NCBI GenBank assembly: GCA_023376005.1
Contig: CM042141.1
Span: forward strand, 90,912,831 to 90,976,830
Direction of reading: 5' to 3'
Length of the DNA: 64,000 nucleotides
Origin: Doryteuthis pealeii
Taxonomy: Eukaryota > Mollusca > Cephalopoda > Myopsida > Loliginidae
Shown: positions 1-11,548 of the stretch, piece after piece
Position numbering within the stretch: the first letter of the stretch is position 1
Layout of the letters: each line of letters opens with the position of its first letter
The notes under the pieces: model-generated
The model's database searches: none
Told to the model about the DNA's origin: nothing
What the model saw: the letters and a program-made list of their open reading frames with translations, nothing else
Position numbers and translations under genes: made by a program

Positions 1-181
1 GTGTAAAGAAAAAAAGAAAGTAACTCTGTGTTGTTTGTTAACGACTGTGATTTTAAACAACACCACAAGTTACCTCTTTTTAACTATTGATTAATAGCAA
101 ATAAATTTGCACATCAGTTATATAGTTTCCAGTATTCCCTATATGATACGCGAATAATTTATACACAATTATATAGGGAAG

Positions 182-440
182 TGGCAGTGGTGTAGCTGGT
201 TAGAGTCGTAGGAAAGGGACCTCGTTGACCCGAGTTCAATTTACTGGCGAAGCCAGCAGTCACAATGCCGCTAATACTCTTGGAAAGATATGAATCCAAG
301 CTATTTCTCCCTGCAAGCTATGGGTTAATAGTATGGGCAGATTGGGACTCTTTACATTGGTTAGCAACTAGTCTTAGGAGAAGGAAAACTCTGACTTCAA
401 AGCGCTCTTAAATCTCCGCTTGTGGTGGTCACTCTAGAAT
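182..440 (+). mobile_element. tRNA-derived SINE (family B), first copy
   Basis: The head resembles a Pol III promoter: an A-box-like stretch (GGTGTAGCTGGTTAGAGT) and a B-box-like GAGTTCAA about 40 bases on. The body carries the family-B hallmark of a run such as GGAAAGATATGAATCCA, a CTCCCT tract and a GGTTAGCAACTAG-type segment. It is the noisy copy of the element at 9830-10095. Confidence 0.6.
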
Positions 441-3119
441 GGCTGCAGGCCTACTTAGTGATCTATTTCAATTTAAATTTTTGACTTAGACCTCCAGTTG
501 AACTTTAGTGATCTTTTAAATTTTTTAAAATTTAATAGGTTTAAGTCTAAAATTAATAATTTGTATACAATTAAATGGTTTCATTATTTCAAGCAACTAA
601 TCTAAATAATACAGATTATCAAGCACTCATCCTCAAAAATAACAGAAATACCGGAAGAAGGCTGGGGCAAATCTGACGAAATGTTGTGTTATATAACAAT
701 AAAGATGAGGACAACAGTCTGAAAAAAATCAAAAATAATACATCCTAAGTATTATTAACCATTTTGAAAACAGATTTATTTCTCAAATGTTTTATAAAGC
801 AAAACTATGTTTTAATGCTGTTTTTTGTTTTTTTGTTGTCCAGACTTAACAGCAAGATACAAAGTCTGCAAAGATTTTCAACTGATGCTCATTTAAAAAG
901 AAGGCTGCTCGGTAATAATAATAATAATTTGTAAACAATTATGGCTTCAAGTAACTAATATAATACAAATATTTTAAAAAAAAAATGTCCTGGCCTCTTA
1001 AAAGCAAGTAATTACATTGTTCTTTGTCAATAAGGATTAAGGGGGGGGGCATTTGTTCGAGAGACAGTAGAGGAACTAAAGGTTGTATTGAATTACCCAT
1101 TTAAGTTTTTGTTTTAAGGAGAATTTGTTTGTTTTTAACAATTAACAAGTAGAGAATGATAAATTTACAGCCTATATTGATAGACACCTTATGGGTCATA
1201 AAGCATTTATCAAATTACTTTGTAGAATTAAGGAGAGACGATAATAAATGTGATTTATAAATATTGAGATTGAAAATTTAATTTCTAAACCTTAATATTC
1301 AAATTAAGATGTTATGCACGATATGAGGGGTTAGTGCCAATTTAATTTTGTGGCTAAGTATACAGTAAGTTTTCACACTTGCAAGAATAATGCATAGAAT
1401 TTTAATTATATATAAGTTTATGAATAATATAGACATTTCCAATGGCACTTGGTAAACGCAGTTCTTGCCTATAAGCTCTTGGTCTGATGATCATATACAG
1501 GTGAGAAAACTGACAGCCACAAGACCATTGACTGTGTCTATGCTATCCTAATTACATAGATATGCTCTATATCACTGATAATGAGTACTCTTTTATTCAA
1601 AAAATATGAGCAAAGTACAATGTATATACATATTACACCACACACACACACACACATATATATTAATATAGATGAATATGGGTGCTATATCTTCTATAAG
1701 TAAAGTGTGTCAGTATCATTGATAGAGCATCTAGCTTAAGTAGGCCTAAGTGGAGGGTTGCATTTATGGACTGCTGCAGCCACCTAGGATTCCGTCCTTA
1801 AGTATCACGGATTGCTACCGCATGGCCAAAAGATTGACCCCATTGGGGGTCCAAGTCAATTGGATACTTTTACCTTATATTATATATATATATTAGTATA
1901 TAATATATATATATATGTGTGTGTGTGTGACTACAACATCAACTATGAATAAAGCAATTATAAAGTGAAGTAGGTTATCCAATTCAAAAGACAAGTCAGA
2001 TGCAAAAGGGTGTAACTCAAATATCAATAGCTATTTTCATCTAGAAGCTGATGTAATGTGATAGACGCTTTTTTAAACAACAATCTTTTGGAAGCGGGGG
2101 GGGGGGGGGGGAGCGGATAATAGACTAAATACAGATTGTTTAGAACTTAATCCAATATGATTCACTAGACTTCATTTTAGTCCCTAAACTTAACAGAGAA
2201 AATTCATGGTTTTTATCATTTATTAATAAACCTAAAATTGTTAAAGTAGATCTTATAGAAACAGTAAATGGAGTTTAGAATAAAACTACAACAGGCGCAG
2301 TTCATAAAAGTTAATGTAATTGTTACAAAATAATATTCTAAAATCGAAATTGGACAAAAAAGCCTTACTCACTATACCGAAATAGCAAATTTATAATTAA
2401 TATTGATCTGTGTTCAGTAGGGTGAGGCTGGAACTTAGATGCCGTCTTCTTTAATATTGGTTGATTTTTGATGAATCTGGTAGAAGTGATTATATTTGGC
2501 CAGTTTGTTTTTTTTCATATTAGAGCTTTTCATTTATACTGCAGATGATCTTCCATACATTAAATAACAACCATTAAGGAATAAAAAGATCAAAGCAACA
2601 TTTTCATGCTTTATTTAGGGTCACATCATATATATCTACTGACCGCTGTAGCCCTTGCTTAGCTGGTTGGGAGCAGGGGGGGGGGGGGGCTACTGCATGT
2701 AGCGGGTCAGGAAATAACCTGGCTGACAACTGGTTTGAATGCAGAGATTTCTATCCTAGATTGGTTTGCCATACCAGGTTTTTTTGGGGTTTTTTAAATT
2801 ATTGAAATTAATGTGTAAAATATTTTTTCAGTATTCAATTTTTTTTTTTAGATGTTTAGTTAATTTTCAGCAAACTCATAATTCAAACACTGAGTAATTT
2901 TTTTTATATCTTAAAAGACTATAACTTAGGGAATTAAATTTTTGGTTTATTTTTGTTGTATTCATCAAGAAATTAAATAAGAAATTCAACACATTAAAAC
3001 AAAATAAGATATTGCTTTGACAATTTTAATGAATCAGTTATGCTACTCTGAAATGTTTATAAAAAGAAAAAGAAGTAAAAAAAAAGAAAAAAGAAAAGGA
3101 ATAAAAAGATGTGTGCTTA

Positions 3120-3600
3120 GTATGTATTTACCACTCCCTCTGTACAAATGTTGCTTCTAGATCAGTTGCCATACCAAGGTTGAATTAAGCCCTAGTCTGC
3201 CCTACTATTTACCCATGGTTAGAGGGAGAATAATTGATTCATACCTTTCCAGGGTATTAGTGCCATATGAAATGCAACCGCCTAGTCCAGGATTTCTGAA
3301 TTTGTATCGCTATTTCATTCCTTCAATGTCAACCATTACACCCATGGGCACTTGCTGTGTTTAGTATAAATGGATATTGCCATTTGAAATGAAATTGGTT
3401 GAAACAGAGTTCAAATTCTGGATGAAGCTGTTTGTGTTTCACTTCATGCTAATGCCCTTGGGAAAAGGCACAAATCCATCTGTTCTCCAGCCTCCAGCTA
3501 ATTAGGTACATAGTAGGGAGCAGACTGGGTCTTTTTAGCTTTCAGCATAGGCACCAGATCTAGAGAGGAAAACTGAATTCAATGTGTCCACATCCTGCTC
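3120..3600. mobile_element. Head-to-head pair of family-B SINEs, noisy copy
   Basis: A minus-oriented SINE (about 3150-3370) abuts a plus-oriented one (about 3360-3590) through their tRNA-like heads. This matches the pair at 12780-13195 with extra single-base errors. Confidence 0.55.
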
Positions 3601-4108
3601 ATGGGCAGTGGAATTGGGTAAATAATTAAAGAAAAGCAAAAATAAAAATTTAAAAAATTCCTCATAATTCAATAAAATAAATAAATAATAAATGGTATTT
3701 TCTTTTAATCATAAATAGGTTAAGTGAAGCGAATTTAGTCACTTGGAGACTGAGTACTTGATTCAGGTAGATGTAGTAATGTGTGTCTGCTCTTTTTTGC
3801 AGCATAGTTGGCAAAAGAATGTATCGTGAGTGGGGAAATAAAAAAAAAAGAAGTATGCACAAAAATATGCCTCTGTGTTGTTAACATGGACTAAAAAAAA
3901 TAAGAAAAGATGGATGGAAAACAGAGTTTGGTTTGTTTATGTTTTTTTTGTTTGCGGCATTTTTCCCACCTTCAGTTGGTCATTTAATGCGCAATAAAAG
4001 TTTGAAATAAATTTGCATTCTTAATGGATACTCAATTTTTTTTATAAACATATTTTTTCTATTTAACCCATAGATGGGACCTAACAGGTACAACAGTGCG
4101 GGTCAGAG

Positions 4109-4208
4109 NNNNNNNNNNNNNNNNNNNNNNNNNNNNNNNNNNNNNNNNNNNNNNNNNNNNNNNNNNNNNNNNNNNNNNNNNNNNNNNNNNNNNNNNNNNN
4201 NNNNNNNN
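4109..4208. other. Assembly gap of 100 N
   Basis: Exactly 100 unknown bases, the usual size for a scaffolding gap of unknown length. The left flank ends inside a family-A repeat; the right flank is the outer end of the left palindrome arm. Reading frames drawn across it are meaningless. Confidence 0.99.
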
Positions 4209-5079
4209 AGAGAGAATGCTATTTTGTTTTGCCCAAACTTCATATGAATATATGGATTCTCAAAAGTGTCATAGCTGTCTATTTCCTTTTTTTTTTTCAT
4301 TATTTTGTAACAAGGGGATTTTACATTTTATTTTCTAAAAAATAGTCAAATGTTTATCATATTTTTGTTCAATTTTTCCTCTTTTTTTATCATGTCGCGC
4401 ATTAAAATCTGAATGTCTTTTTAAAACGTGTTTTCTTGGATATGGTAGTTCAGTAGTAAAGAACTAACCAAACGGTTTTGGTTTTGTAAAATATTTCGAT
4501 ACGATATTTCGGTATGAAACTGAAACAAAAAAAAAAAAAAAAAAAAAAGCCCTGGTTTTTTGGTTAAACCACACATCTGTAATATATATATATGAATTTA
4601 CCTTGGGAAAATATGGTTAACCTATCTATATTATTGAAATGCTTATTACATATATATATAAAATAAGGATCATGAAATAATTATTGATGTGTAATACTAT
4701 ATTTAAAAATATTTAAAAAAATATTCCTATTGGCATAATGTTAATAATATCACAGCAATCAAAACCTCAACAAAAACAGGTTAATTCATTTTTACAGGCA
4801 TTCTGATTTAGTTTTTTAAATTTACTATAAAAAAAAAACAAAAAAAACAATCAGCATATTTCTTTAAACATTTTCCATAAAACCATACCTTAGATCAGGG
4901 GTTGCAAACATGCGACATGCGGTACATAGGTGGCCTGCAAAACTATTTCCCTATGGTACACGGCAGAACAATGAATATAAAACTCAATGAACTGTCCTTG
5001 GGCAAAAAGTTATTTTGTAAAATGTAATGAAAGAAAAATGTTAATTTTTACTTTTACATGGAATTCTTTTCTTGACTTG

Positions 5080-5525
5080 TTGGTTGGTTGAGTTTTATGG
5101 CATCTCAACTCCTTGGGTTATTTTATGCTGAAGAAATTTTTGTTTTATTCATCCTTGATGAGTATTCAATATTCTTTTTTTCTTTTTTTTTTTCTAACAT
5201 TTAATAAAATTCATTTTTTAAATTCATATTTTTCTATTTAAAACCTGTACCCTAACAGGTACTCCCACTCTGGGTCAGAGTGGACCTGGGAGTAATGGTG
5301 ATCAAGGGGTACTCCAGATTCCCTAGAGCTCAAAAATTAGAACTTTACTATCAGATAGTTTAATGTCATACCCAGAACATGAAGACCCTCAGCCACTGCC
5401 TTCTAGCACATATATGATAAAAAGAATTGGGGTTTGCCATAAGCGCAATAGGGTTGGGACAATCATATAGGTGCTAGGGCTTGTTGTAACTAGCTGATTG
5501 ATTGAAGGGGGGGGGGCTCTCTGAC
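5080..5525 (+). repeat. Family-A interspersed repeat
   Basis: Family A has a head around GGTTGATATGCC/ATGGCATCTCAAC, a central CCTAACAGGTACT and GGGTCAGAGTGGACC block, and a segment beginning CTTCTAGCACATATATGAT. This copy runs from the ATGGCATCTC head to a poly-G tract. Its mirror copy is at 28100-28560. The class is unknown; the copy number and lack of coding suggest a short non-autonomous element. Confidence 0.7.
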
Positions 5526-5599
5526 TGCCAAAATTTGTTTCTAAGTTTTATAATATTTATAGTATAGTTTTATCGCAATTTACCCATGAAATACAATGA

Positions 5600-5770
5600 A
5601 ATGGAAAAAAAAAAACAGAATTTATCAAAAGTAAAAACGGAATTAAGGAAAATTTGAAACTGAAAATTTGTCCCCCACCCCACTTGCATTTGATACTAAT
5701 TCACATATCCCAATTAGTATAAAATGCAGTGGGGAGTAAATTTTCAGTTTCAAATTTTCCTATATAATTC
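5600..5770. repeat. Imperfect inverted repeat
   Basis: GAAAATTTGAAACTGAAAAT at about 5648 is answered by ATTTTCAGTTTCAAATTTTC at about 5740, with inner sequences CACTTGCATTTGATACTAAT and its near inverse. This is a foldback of roughly 120 bp of unknown class. Mirror copy around 27870-27990. Confidence 0.55.
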
Positions 5771-5979
5771 ACATACTTACTAATGAAAAAAATAAATAAG
5801 TCTATCAGTTGTATTAGAGATTAGCATTACAAATGGTGGAAATTATGCCCCACACCCTCATATCACTTTTGGCCTAGTATTCCTCTCCCCAAGACATAAT
5901 GGCCTTTTGGAATCATTAAGTTTGAGGCTCATGCCTTAGAATTTTGATCTAAAATTTCCACAATATGATATTCAATAAA

Positions 5980-6617
5980 TCTATATATAATGGAGATAGA
6001 CTGCATTTTTGTCTGAAGCCGAAACTATATTACTACTCAAGTCACAATTCCTTTAATTATCTACGTCAAATTCTCCATGATTTCATTCTTTTAAACCTTC
6101 AGTTATTAATAAAATTGTTTTACATTATAATACTGTTGATCATATCTACGTACTAATAACATGCAATTGTATTTATATATAACACAAATAGCGATTTACA
6201 GTTTGAACGAGAAGGCTAATTTGCATATTGATATTTAAAATTTTATTTTAATAAATATGTGCTTGGTATTATTGATTTCTAATTGTTTGGTTTTATCTTA
6301 AGAAATATAAACAAAAATCTCGTAGATAAATCTTAAAAGAAATTGATTTACAAGAAGAAATAACTGTAATATTATCCTATACTTCCTATTTTAACTAAAT
6401 AGTTAAATTAGGAAAATTTACCAATGAAAGAGGGGAGTAATGGAAAATGATGGAATAGTTAGTTTCAAAGTTGTTCTATTTTTCGATTATACCCCCTCTG
6501 TTGCAGATCTTTTTATCTGCATTCTTAGTCAGTTTCATTAGCCTTTCTAATTTAATATGATATTTTATTATATTAAAACTTAAATACTTGCACCCGGAGG
6601 GTGCATATATTTGCTAG
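5980..6617 (+). mobile_element. Non-autonomous Helitron, 638 bp, with visible empty site
   Basis: The element begins TCTATATATAATGG. It ends with the hairpin GCACCCGGAGGGTGC, then ATATATTTG, then CTAG at 6614-6617. It is flanked by A on the left (5979) and T on the right (6618), the A|T target of Helitrons. The right palindrome arm has the exact uninterrupted target, TTCAATAAA joined to TATGATTAATA, at 27661/27662 on the opposite strand. There is no Rep/helicase coding. Related copies end at 37297 and 54919, both also CTAG followed by T. Identification rests on the termini, the hairpin position and the empty site. Confidence 0.9.
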
Positions 6618-7073
6618 TATGATTAATAAAGAAGGACTGGATTAGGTGAATTGACCAGGAAGGGGAATATATCAAAAAATAAATATACGTTGTGTAAAAT
6701 AAACTTTTTTTTTTTTTTTTCACCATGAGGCTATGTATGGATTTATTGACTAAACTATTTTCATTCATATTTTGTAAACTGTCAGGTTTAAATGTGAATT
6801 TCTTTAAAAGGTTAATAATTCCTTATTAACTAATGATTCAAAATTAATTTTTAAAAGAATTATTCAACACCTAGAACTTACAGATTATCAATATTTTTTT
6901 TTAAAGAGACAGAAGCTTAAACAAAAAATAATGTGCCCTATAGCAAACCCCGTCACATTTTGAATAAAGATATTTTTCTACTAAAACGTTTTATAATATC
7001 ACTTTTGATAGGGAGCATATTTTTTTTTAAAGTATTTTTAACATGGTTATTTTTTAAAGATTTGTTTTGATTT

Positions 7074-7150
7074 TAAGTGTCCTCATCTAGTATTGATAAT
7101 ATAAGTGTCCTCATCTAGTATTGATAATATAAGTGTCCTCATCTAATAAT
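7074..7150 (+). repeat. 28-bp tandem repeat, about 2.7 units
   Basis: The unit is AAGTGTCCTCATCTAG followed by TATTGATAATAT, repeated twice in full and once in part. The mirror copy is at about 27133-27210. Confidence 0.85.
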
Positions 7151-7164
7151 TTAAACTATTTGAA

Positions 7165-8330
7165 CTGATGGATTGGCTGGTTGGATTTTATGGCATTTCA
7201 ACCCTTCAGTTATTTTATGCCAAAGATGTTTTGTTTCATTCATTCTTGTTGGACCTCAATTTTTTTTAAACACATTCTTTTAAAACTCATTTTCATCTAT
7301 TTAACCCAACAAATGGGACCCTAACAGGTACTACCACTCCGGGTCAGTATGGATGTAGGAGCAATGGCGATTAAGAGGTACTCCACACTCCCCAGAGCTC
7401 TAGAATTGGAACTTCACTAGATGCAATTTAACATCATACCAAAGACACTCGGCCACCATCCTCTAGCACATACATGATAAAAAGGGTTGAGGGTTTACCA
7501 TAATAGCAATAGGGTCAGGACAAATCATATAGGTGTTAGGGTTTGACATGACTAGCCAATTGAACAGAGGGGGCCTTTCCAATTGCACGTCTAGCCTAAG
7601 TAAGGGCCAAAGTGAAGTGTTGCAGGTCATGGACTGCTCAACCACCAGGATCCCATTCTTAAACATCACAGGTCATCACTCATGGCCAACAAGTGGCCCC
7701 ATGGGGGAGGGGGTTGTAAAGTTTTTAAGTGCCATCCTTAGCCAGTTGAAAAGGGCTTAAGGAAAGTCCTATCCTGCGTATTGGTAAAGGTCCAGTGATT
7801 TAATCCTATGTCTGTCGTCCTTGGATGTTGCAGTAATTATGACCAGTAGGGTCGGTTAAGTATTGTATCAGCCTCACAGTACTGCCAAGAGATTAGCCAA
7901 GAGTTAGATTATATGATCTTGCCTAGTCTATAAGTATGGGCGAGAATCTAGCACACACCTTATATCCCAAAAAAGTCAACAGGGATTTTTACCCCCATGC
8001 AGTGTTGCAGTTAGTGTATTCTACAACCTAGCCAACAAGGCGCCCGAATAAATGCAAAAGTGGGGGTGTTGCATCTCATGGACTGCTCAGCCACTGGGAT
8101 TCCATCCTTAGGCATAACAGGTGGCCACATTGTGGGATGGATCTTGCCCCTCTGCAGAGGTGCAGTTGGTGCATTCTACAACACCAGCTGACAGCAGGGG
8201 TGCTGCATTTCATGGACTGCTCAGCCACTGGGATTCCATCCTTAAGCATCACAGGTAGAACCCATTATAAAATGGGTCTTGCTCCTCTGAAGAGGTGCAG
8301 GTGTTGAGCAAATGGAGTTGCAGGGCATAG
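7165..8330 (+). repeat. Family-A repeat with roughly 130-bp minisatellite tail
   Basis: A nearly complete family-A copy (7165-7780) is followed, after about 250 bases of other sequence, by tandem units (about 8040-8310). Each unit contains ATGGACTGCTCAGCCACTGG, ATTCCATCCTTA and CTCTGCAGAGGTGCAG-type segments. The 7533-7760 reading frame is only a frame through this repeat. The mirror is at 25850-27115, with an extra unit. Confidence 0.75.
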
Positions 8331-8460
8331 ATTAGTATGCTAACCATTTCACTGGATGTTCCAAGAATATGTTATTTTGCCAATGTTGTAGACTAACACA
8401 TATCTACTTAGGTTAGTTATTTTGTTTTTAATTTGAAATAAAGTTGATTATGTCTAACTA

Positions 8461-8769
8461 AAGTAAAGTCAGCGGAATGGCCTATTGTCTGTATCAGTTG
8501 GACAGTGAGGAAGTCTATCCCCTTTTCATTAGTACTGGATAGAGTGCACAGACTTTACGAGTTTAGCTCAGTCAATAGAGCATCTGCTTAGAAATCACAA
8601 AGTTCTGGGTTCAATACTGGGTCCTCGCCGAGAGCTGACAGTAGATGTGGTGCTCCACCTTACTCCTCAGCAAAAAAAAAATCTCCCTGTTTAGTGTTAG
8701 AAAAAAGGGGATAGACTCCTTCATTGTTTGGTTGATACCGACAATAAGCCACTCTGCAGACTTTACTAC
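8461..8769 (+). mobile_element. Foldback element with internal tRNA-like Pol III promoter
   Basis: The two ends are inverted copies of each other over roughly 70 bases: AAAGTCAGCGGAATGGCC at the left against the inverse of GGCCACTCTGC...CTTT-type sequence at the right, both enclosing TCTATCCCCTTTT. Between them lies a tRNA-like segment with a good A box (TAGCTCAGTCAATAGAGCA, 8564-8582) and B box (GGGTTCAATAC, 8607-8617). The element is bracketed by the 12-bp direct repeat TATGTCTAACTA (8449-8460 and 8770-8781). The direct repeat and promoter indicate SINE-like retroposition; the inverted ends are unusual. Confidence 0.7.
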
Positions 8770-8805
8770 TATGTCTAACTAGAATTAAACTGAAAATTTC
8801 AACTA

Positions 8806-9068
8806 ACTTGATAATTTGGATTATTTGGACTATTGTCCTCATCTTTATGTTATCTACCCAACATTTCGGCCGATGTGCCCCCGGCCTTCTTCAGGTATTT
8901 CTTGTTGAACTTGAGGAGGGGGTTCCCGAGTTTGAGAAGGTTCCCGAGTCTGACAAGAAATACCTGAAGAAGGCCGAGGGTACATCGGCAAAACCCTGTG
9001 TAGATAACAATAAAGATGAGGACGATAATCCAAATTATCAAGCCTCATCTCAAAAATTCAGAGAAATA
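8806..9068. mobile_element. Family-C foldback repeat
   Basis: The left half reads TATTGTCCTCATCTTTATG, then TTTCGGCCGATGTGCCC and CCTTCTTCAGGTATTTC; the right half is its inverse, ending in GATAACAATAAAGATGAGG. The centre is built of GAGGGGGTTCCCGAG-type units. The open frame at 8808-9290 runs through it and is not a gene. Mirror copy 25084-25365. Confidence 0.75.
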
Positions 9069-9218
9069 GTAACTACACCAAATTTCCAATTTTTGGGGAA
9101 GAAGCATCAAAGATCTTGTCAAGCCAGAGGGAAAGGAAAATATGAAAACCCATTCGTTAATTTATATTACCTTAAAAAGGCTGTTGAAAATATTCTTTTC
9201 AGTCTTTTTTCTATGATC

Positions 9219-9245
9219 AAAGGGATGTACCTGTTCTCATCAGTC
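9219..9245 (+). other. 27-bp segment present only in the left palindrome arm
   Basis: Left arm: GATC, 27 bases beginning AAAGGGATG, then CAAGAAAAAG. Right arm (reverse strand near 24945): GATC joined directly to CAAGAAAAAG. TC occurs at both edges, as expected for a small deletion at microhomology in the right arm, or an insertion in the left. Confidence 0.85.
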
Positions 9246-9669
9246 CAAGAAAAAGAAATCATTAATTACTTTCATAAAGGAGGCATCTAGCAGTATCCTC
9301 AGCATGTACACAACTTAGTGACTCTATTAAAGTAGATATTCACATGAAATCTACAAAGCAATTACGGATTTATCTTCTTAAATTTTACAAACATCAAGAT
9401 AAGCTTAGTATTATCAATATAGACAGGTATTAAAGTTTTCAATAAAATAAATTTCAGTTTAATCTAACAAATTTTTTTTTTGATTTAATTAGTTTGTTGA
9501 TTTTATGGCATATCAACCATAGCTGGGTTATTTAATGTCCAAGTCATTTTTTGCAAGCAATTAAATGGTTTTAAATAACTATTTTTAAAAGGGTTTTGTA
9601 ATTTGCTTGAAGCATTGTGTTTATATTGGTTTGTTGGTTGGTTTTGAAGGCTATCACAATGCAAGTGTA

Positions 9670-9750
9670 AAGAAAAAAGAAGGTAACTCTGGTGTTGTTT
9701 GTTAACCTGTGATTTAAACAACACCACAGTTACCTTCTTTTTAACTATTC
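9670..9750. repeat. Short inverted repeat
   Basis: AAGAAGGTAACTCTGGTGTT is mirrored by AACACCACAGTTACCTTCTT about 25 bases later, with TGTTAACCTGTGATTT between. It is also present at about 10-95 (noisy) and 24430-24510. Confidence 0.75.
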
Positions 9751-9829
9751 TTAATACAAATAATTTGCACATAGTTATATAGTTTCCAGTATTCCTATAT
9801 GATACGAATAATTTATACACAATTATATA

Positions 9830-10095
9830 GGGAAGTGCAGTGGTGTACTGGTTAGAGTCGTAGGAAAGGGACTCGTTGACCCGAGTTCAAATTACCTGGA
9901 CGAAGCCACAGTTCACATAGCGCTAATACTCTTGGGAAAGATATGAATCCAACTATTCTCCCTCAAGCTATGGGTAAATAGTAGGGCAGATTGGACTCTT
10001 TAACATTGGTTAAGCAACTAGTCTAGGAGAAGGAAAACTCTGAATTCAAACCTCTTAAATCTCCGCTTGTGGTGGTCACTACTAGAATAGGCTCA
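9830..10095 (+). mobile_element. tRNA-derived SINE (family B)
   Basis: Head: TGGTGTACTGGTTAGAGT (A-box-like) and ACCCGAGTTCAAAT (B-box-like). Body: CGCTAATACTCTTGGGAAAG, ATATGAATCC, a CTCCCTC run and AGCAACTAGTCTAGGAGAAG. Mirror at 24070-24345 on the minus strand. Confidence 0.7.
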
Positions 10096-10254
10096 GGCCT
10101 ACTTAGTGATCTATTTCAATTTAAAATTTTTGACTTAGACTCCAGTTGAACTTAGTGATCTATTTAAATTTTTTAAAAATTTAATAGGTTTAAGTCTAAA
10201 ATTAATATTTGTATACAATTAAATGGTTTCAATTATTTCAAGCAACTAATCTAA

Positions 10255-10380
10255 ATAATACAGATTATCAAGCCTCATCTCAAAAATAATAGAAATACCC
10301 GAAGAAGGCTAGAGGGCAAATCTGACGAAATGTTGTGTATATAACAATAAAGATGAGGACAACAGTCTGAAAAAATCAAA
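10255..10380 (+). mobile_element. Family-C fragment
   Basis: Contains AGATTATCAAGCCTCATCTC, CGAAGAAGGCTAGAGGGCAA, CGAAATGTTGTG and AACAATAAAGATGAGGACAA, the right half of family C. Noisy copy at 610-735; mirror at 23800-23930. Confidence 0.7.
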
Positions 10381-11339
10381 ATAATACATCCTAAGTATTA
10401 TTAACCATTTTGAAACAGATTTAATTTCTCAAATGTTTATAAAAGCAAAACTATGTTTTAATCTGTTTTTTTTGTTTTTTTTTGTTGTCCAGACTTACAG
10501 CAAGATACAAGTCTGCAAAGATTTTCAACTGATGCTCATTTAAAAGAGGCTGCTCGTAATAATAATAATAATTTGTAACAATTATGGCTTCAAGTAACTA
10601 TTATAAAATACAAATAATTTAAAAAAAAATGTCCTGGCTCTTAAAAGCATAAGTATTACATTGTCTTTTGTCAATAAGGATTAAGGGGGGGGGGCATTTG
10701 TTCGAGAGACAGTAGAGACTAAAGGTTGTATTGAATTACCCTTTGAAGTTTGTGTTTTAGGAGAATTTGTTTGTTTTAACCATTAACAAGTAAGAATGAT
10801 AATTTACAGCCTATTTGATAGACACCCTTATGGAGTCATAACATTTATTCAAATTACTTTGTAGAATTAAGGAGAGACGATAAATAAATGTGATTTATAA
10901 ATATTGAGATTGAAAATTTAATTTCTTAAACCTTAATATTTCAAATTAAGATGTATGCACAGATGATGAGGGGTTAGTGCCAATTTAAATTTTGTGCTAA
11001 GTAATACAGTAAAGTTTTCAACACTGAAGATATGCATAGAATTTAATTATTATATAGTTAGAATAATATAGACATAGTGTCAATGGCACTTGGTAACACA
11101 GTTTCTTGCCTATAAGCTCTTGGTCTGATGATCATATAGGTGAGAAACTGACAGCCACAAGCACCATTGACTGTGTCTATGCTATCCTAACTTACATAGA
11201 TATGCTCTATCACTGATAATGAGTCTCTTTAAATTCAAAAAATATGACAAAGTACAATGTATATACATATACAACACACCACACACAACACATATATATA
11301 TAATATAGATGATATGGGTGCTATATTCTATAATAAAGT

Positions 11340-11500
11340 GTGCTCAGTATCATTGATAGAGCATCTAGCTTAAGTAAGGGTCTAAGTGGAGGGTTGCATT
11401 TTATGGACTGCTCAGCCACCAGGATTCCGTCCTTAAGTATCACGGATTGCCACCCATGGCCAAAAGAAGACCCCATTGGGGGTCCAGTCAATTGGATACT
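11340..11500 (+). repeat. Minisatellite-type unit of family A
   Basis: Contains AAGTAAGGGTCTAAGTGGAG, ATGGACTGCTCAGCCACCAG and CATTGGGGGTCCAGTCAATT, followed by a (TA)n run (11511-11541). Mirror at 22730-22880, where the (TA)n is much longer (about 22664-22715). Confidence 0.65.
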
Positions 11501-11506
11501 TTTACC

Positions 11507-11548
<42 letters not shown>

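Larger units (their letters stand above)
1..4108 (+). repeat. Error-rich direct duplicate of 9665-13723
   Basis: This segment aligns end to end with about 9665-13723 in the same orientation, and with the reverse complement of about 20500-24495. It contains the same SINEs, poly-G tracts and microsatellites in the same order. It differs from the second copy by very many one-base insertions and some deletions, whereas the second and third copies agree much better with each other. That pattern fits unpolished long-read sequence at a contig end better than evolutionary divergence. It stops at the N gap in the middle of a family-A repeat (3948-4108). I see no gene in it. Confidence 0.85.

Noticed and set aside
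4096..4338. Reading frames spanning the gap
   Set aside because: They run through 100 N and are undefined.
7074..7150. CRISPR-like array
   Set aside because: Directly adjoining 28-bp units without distinct spacers, in an animal genome: a plain tandem repeat.
8808..9290. 160-codon open frame
   Set aside because: It passes through the family-C foldback, the 27-bp segment unique to the left arm breaks the match in the other arm, and it resembles no protein family.
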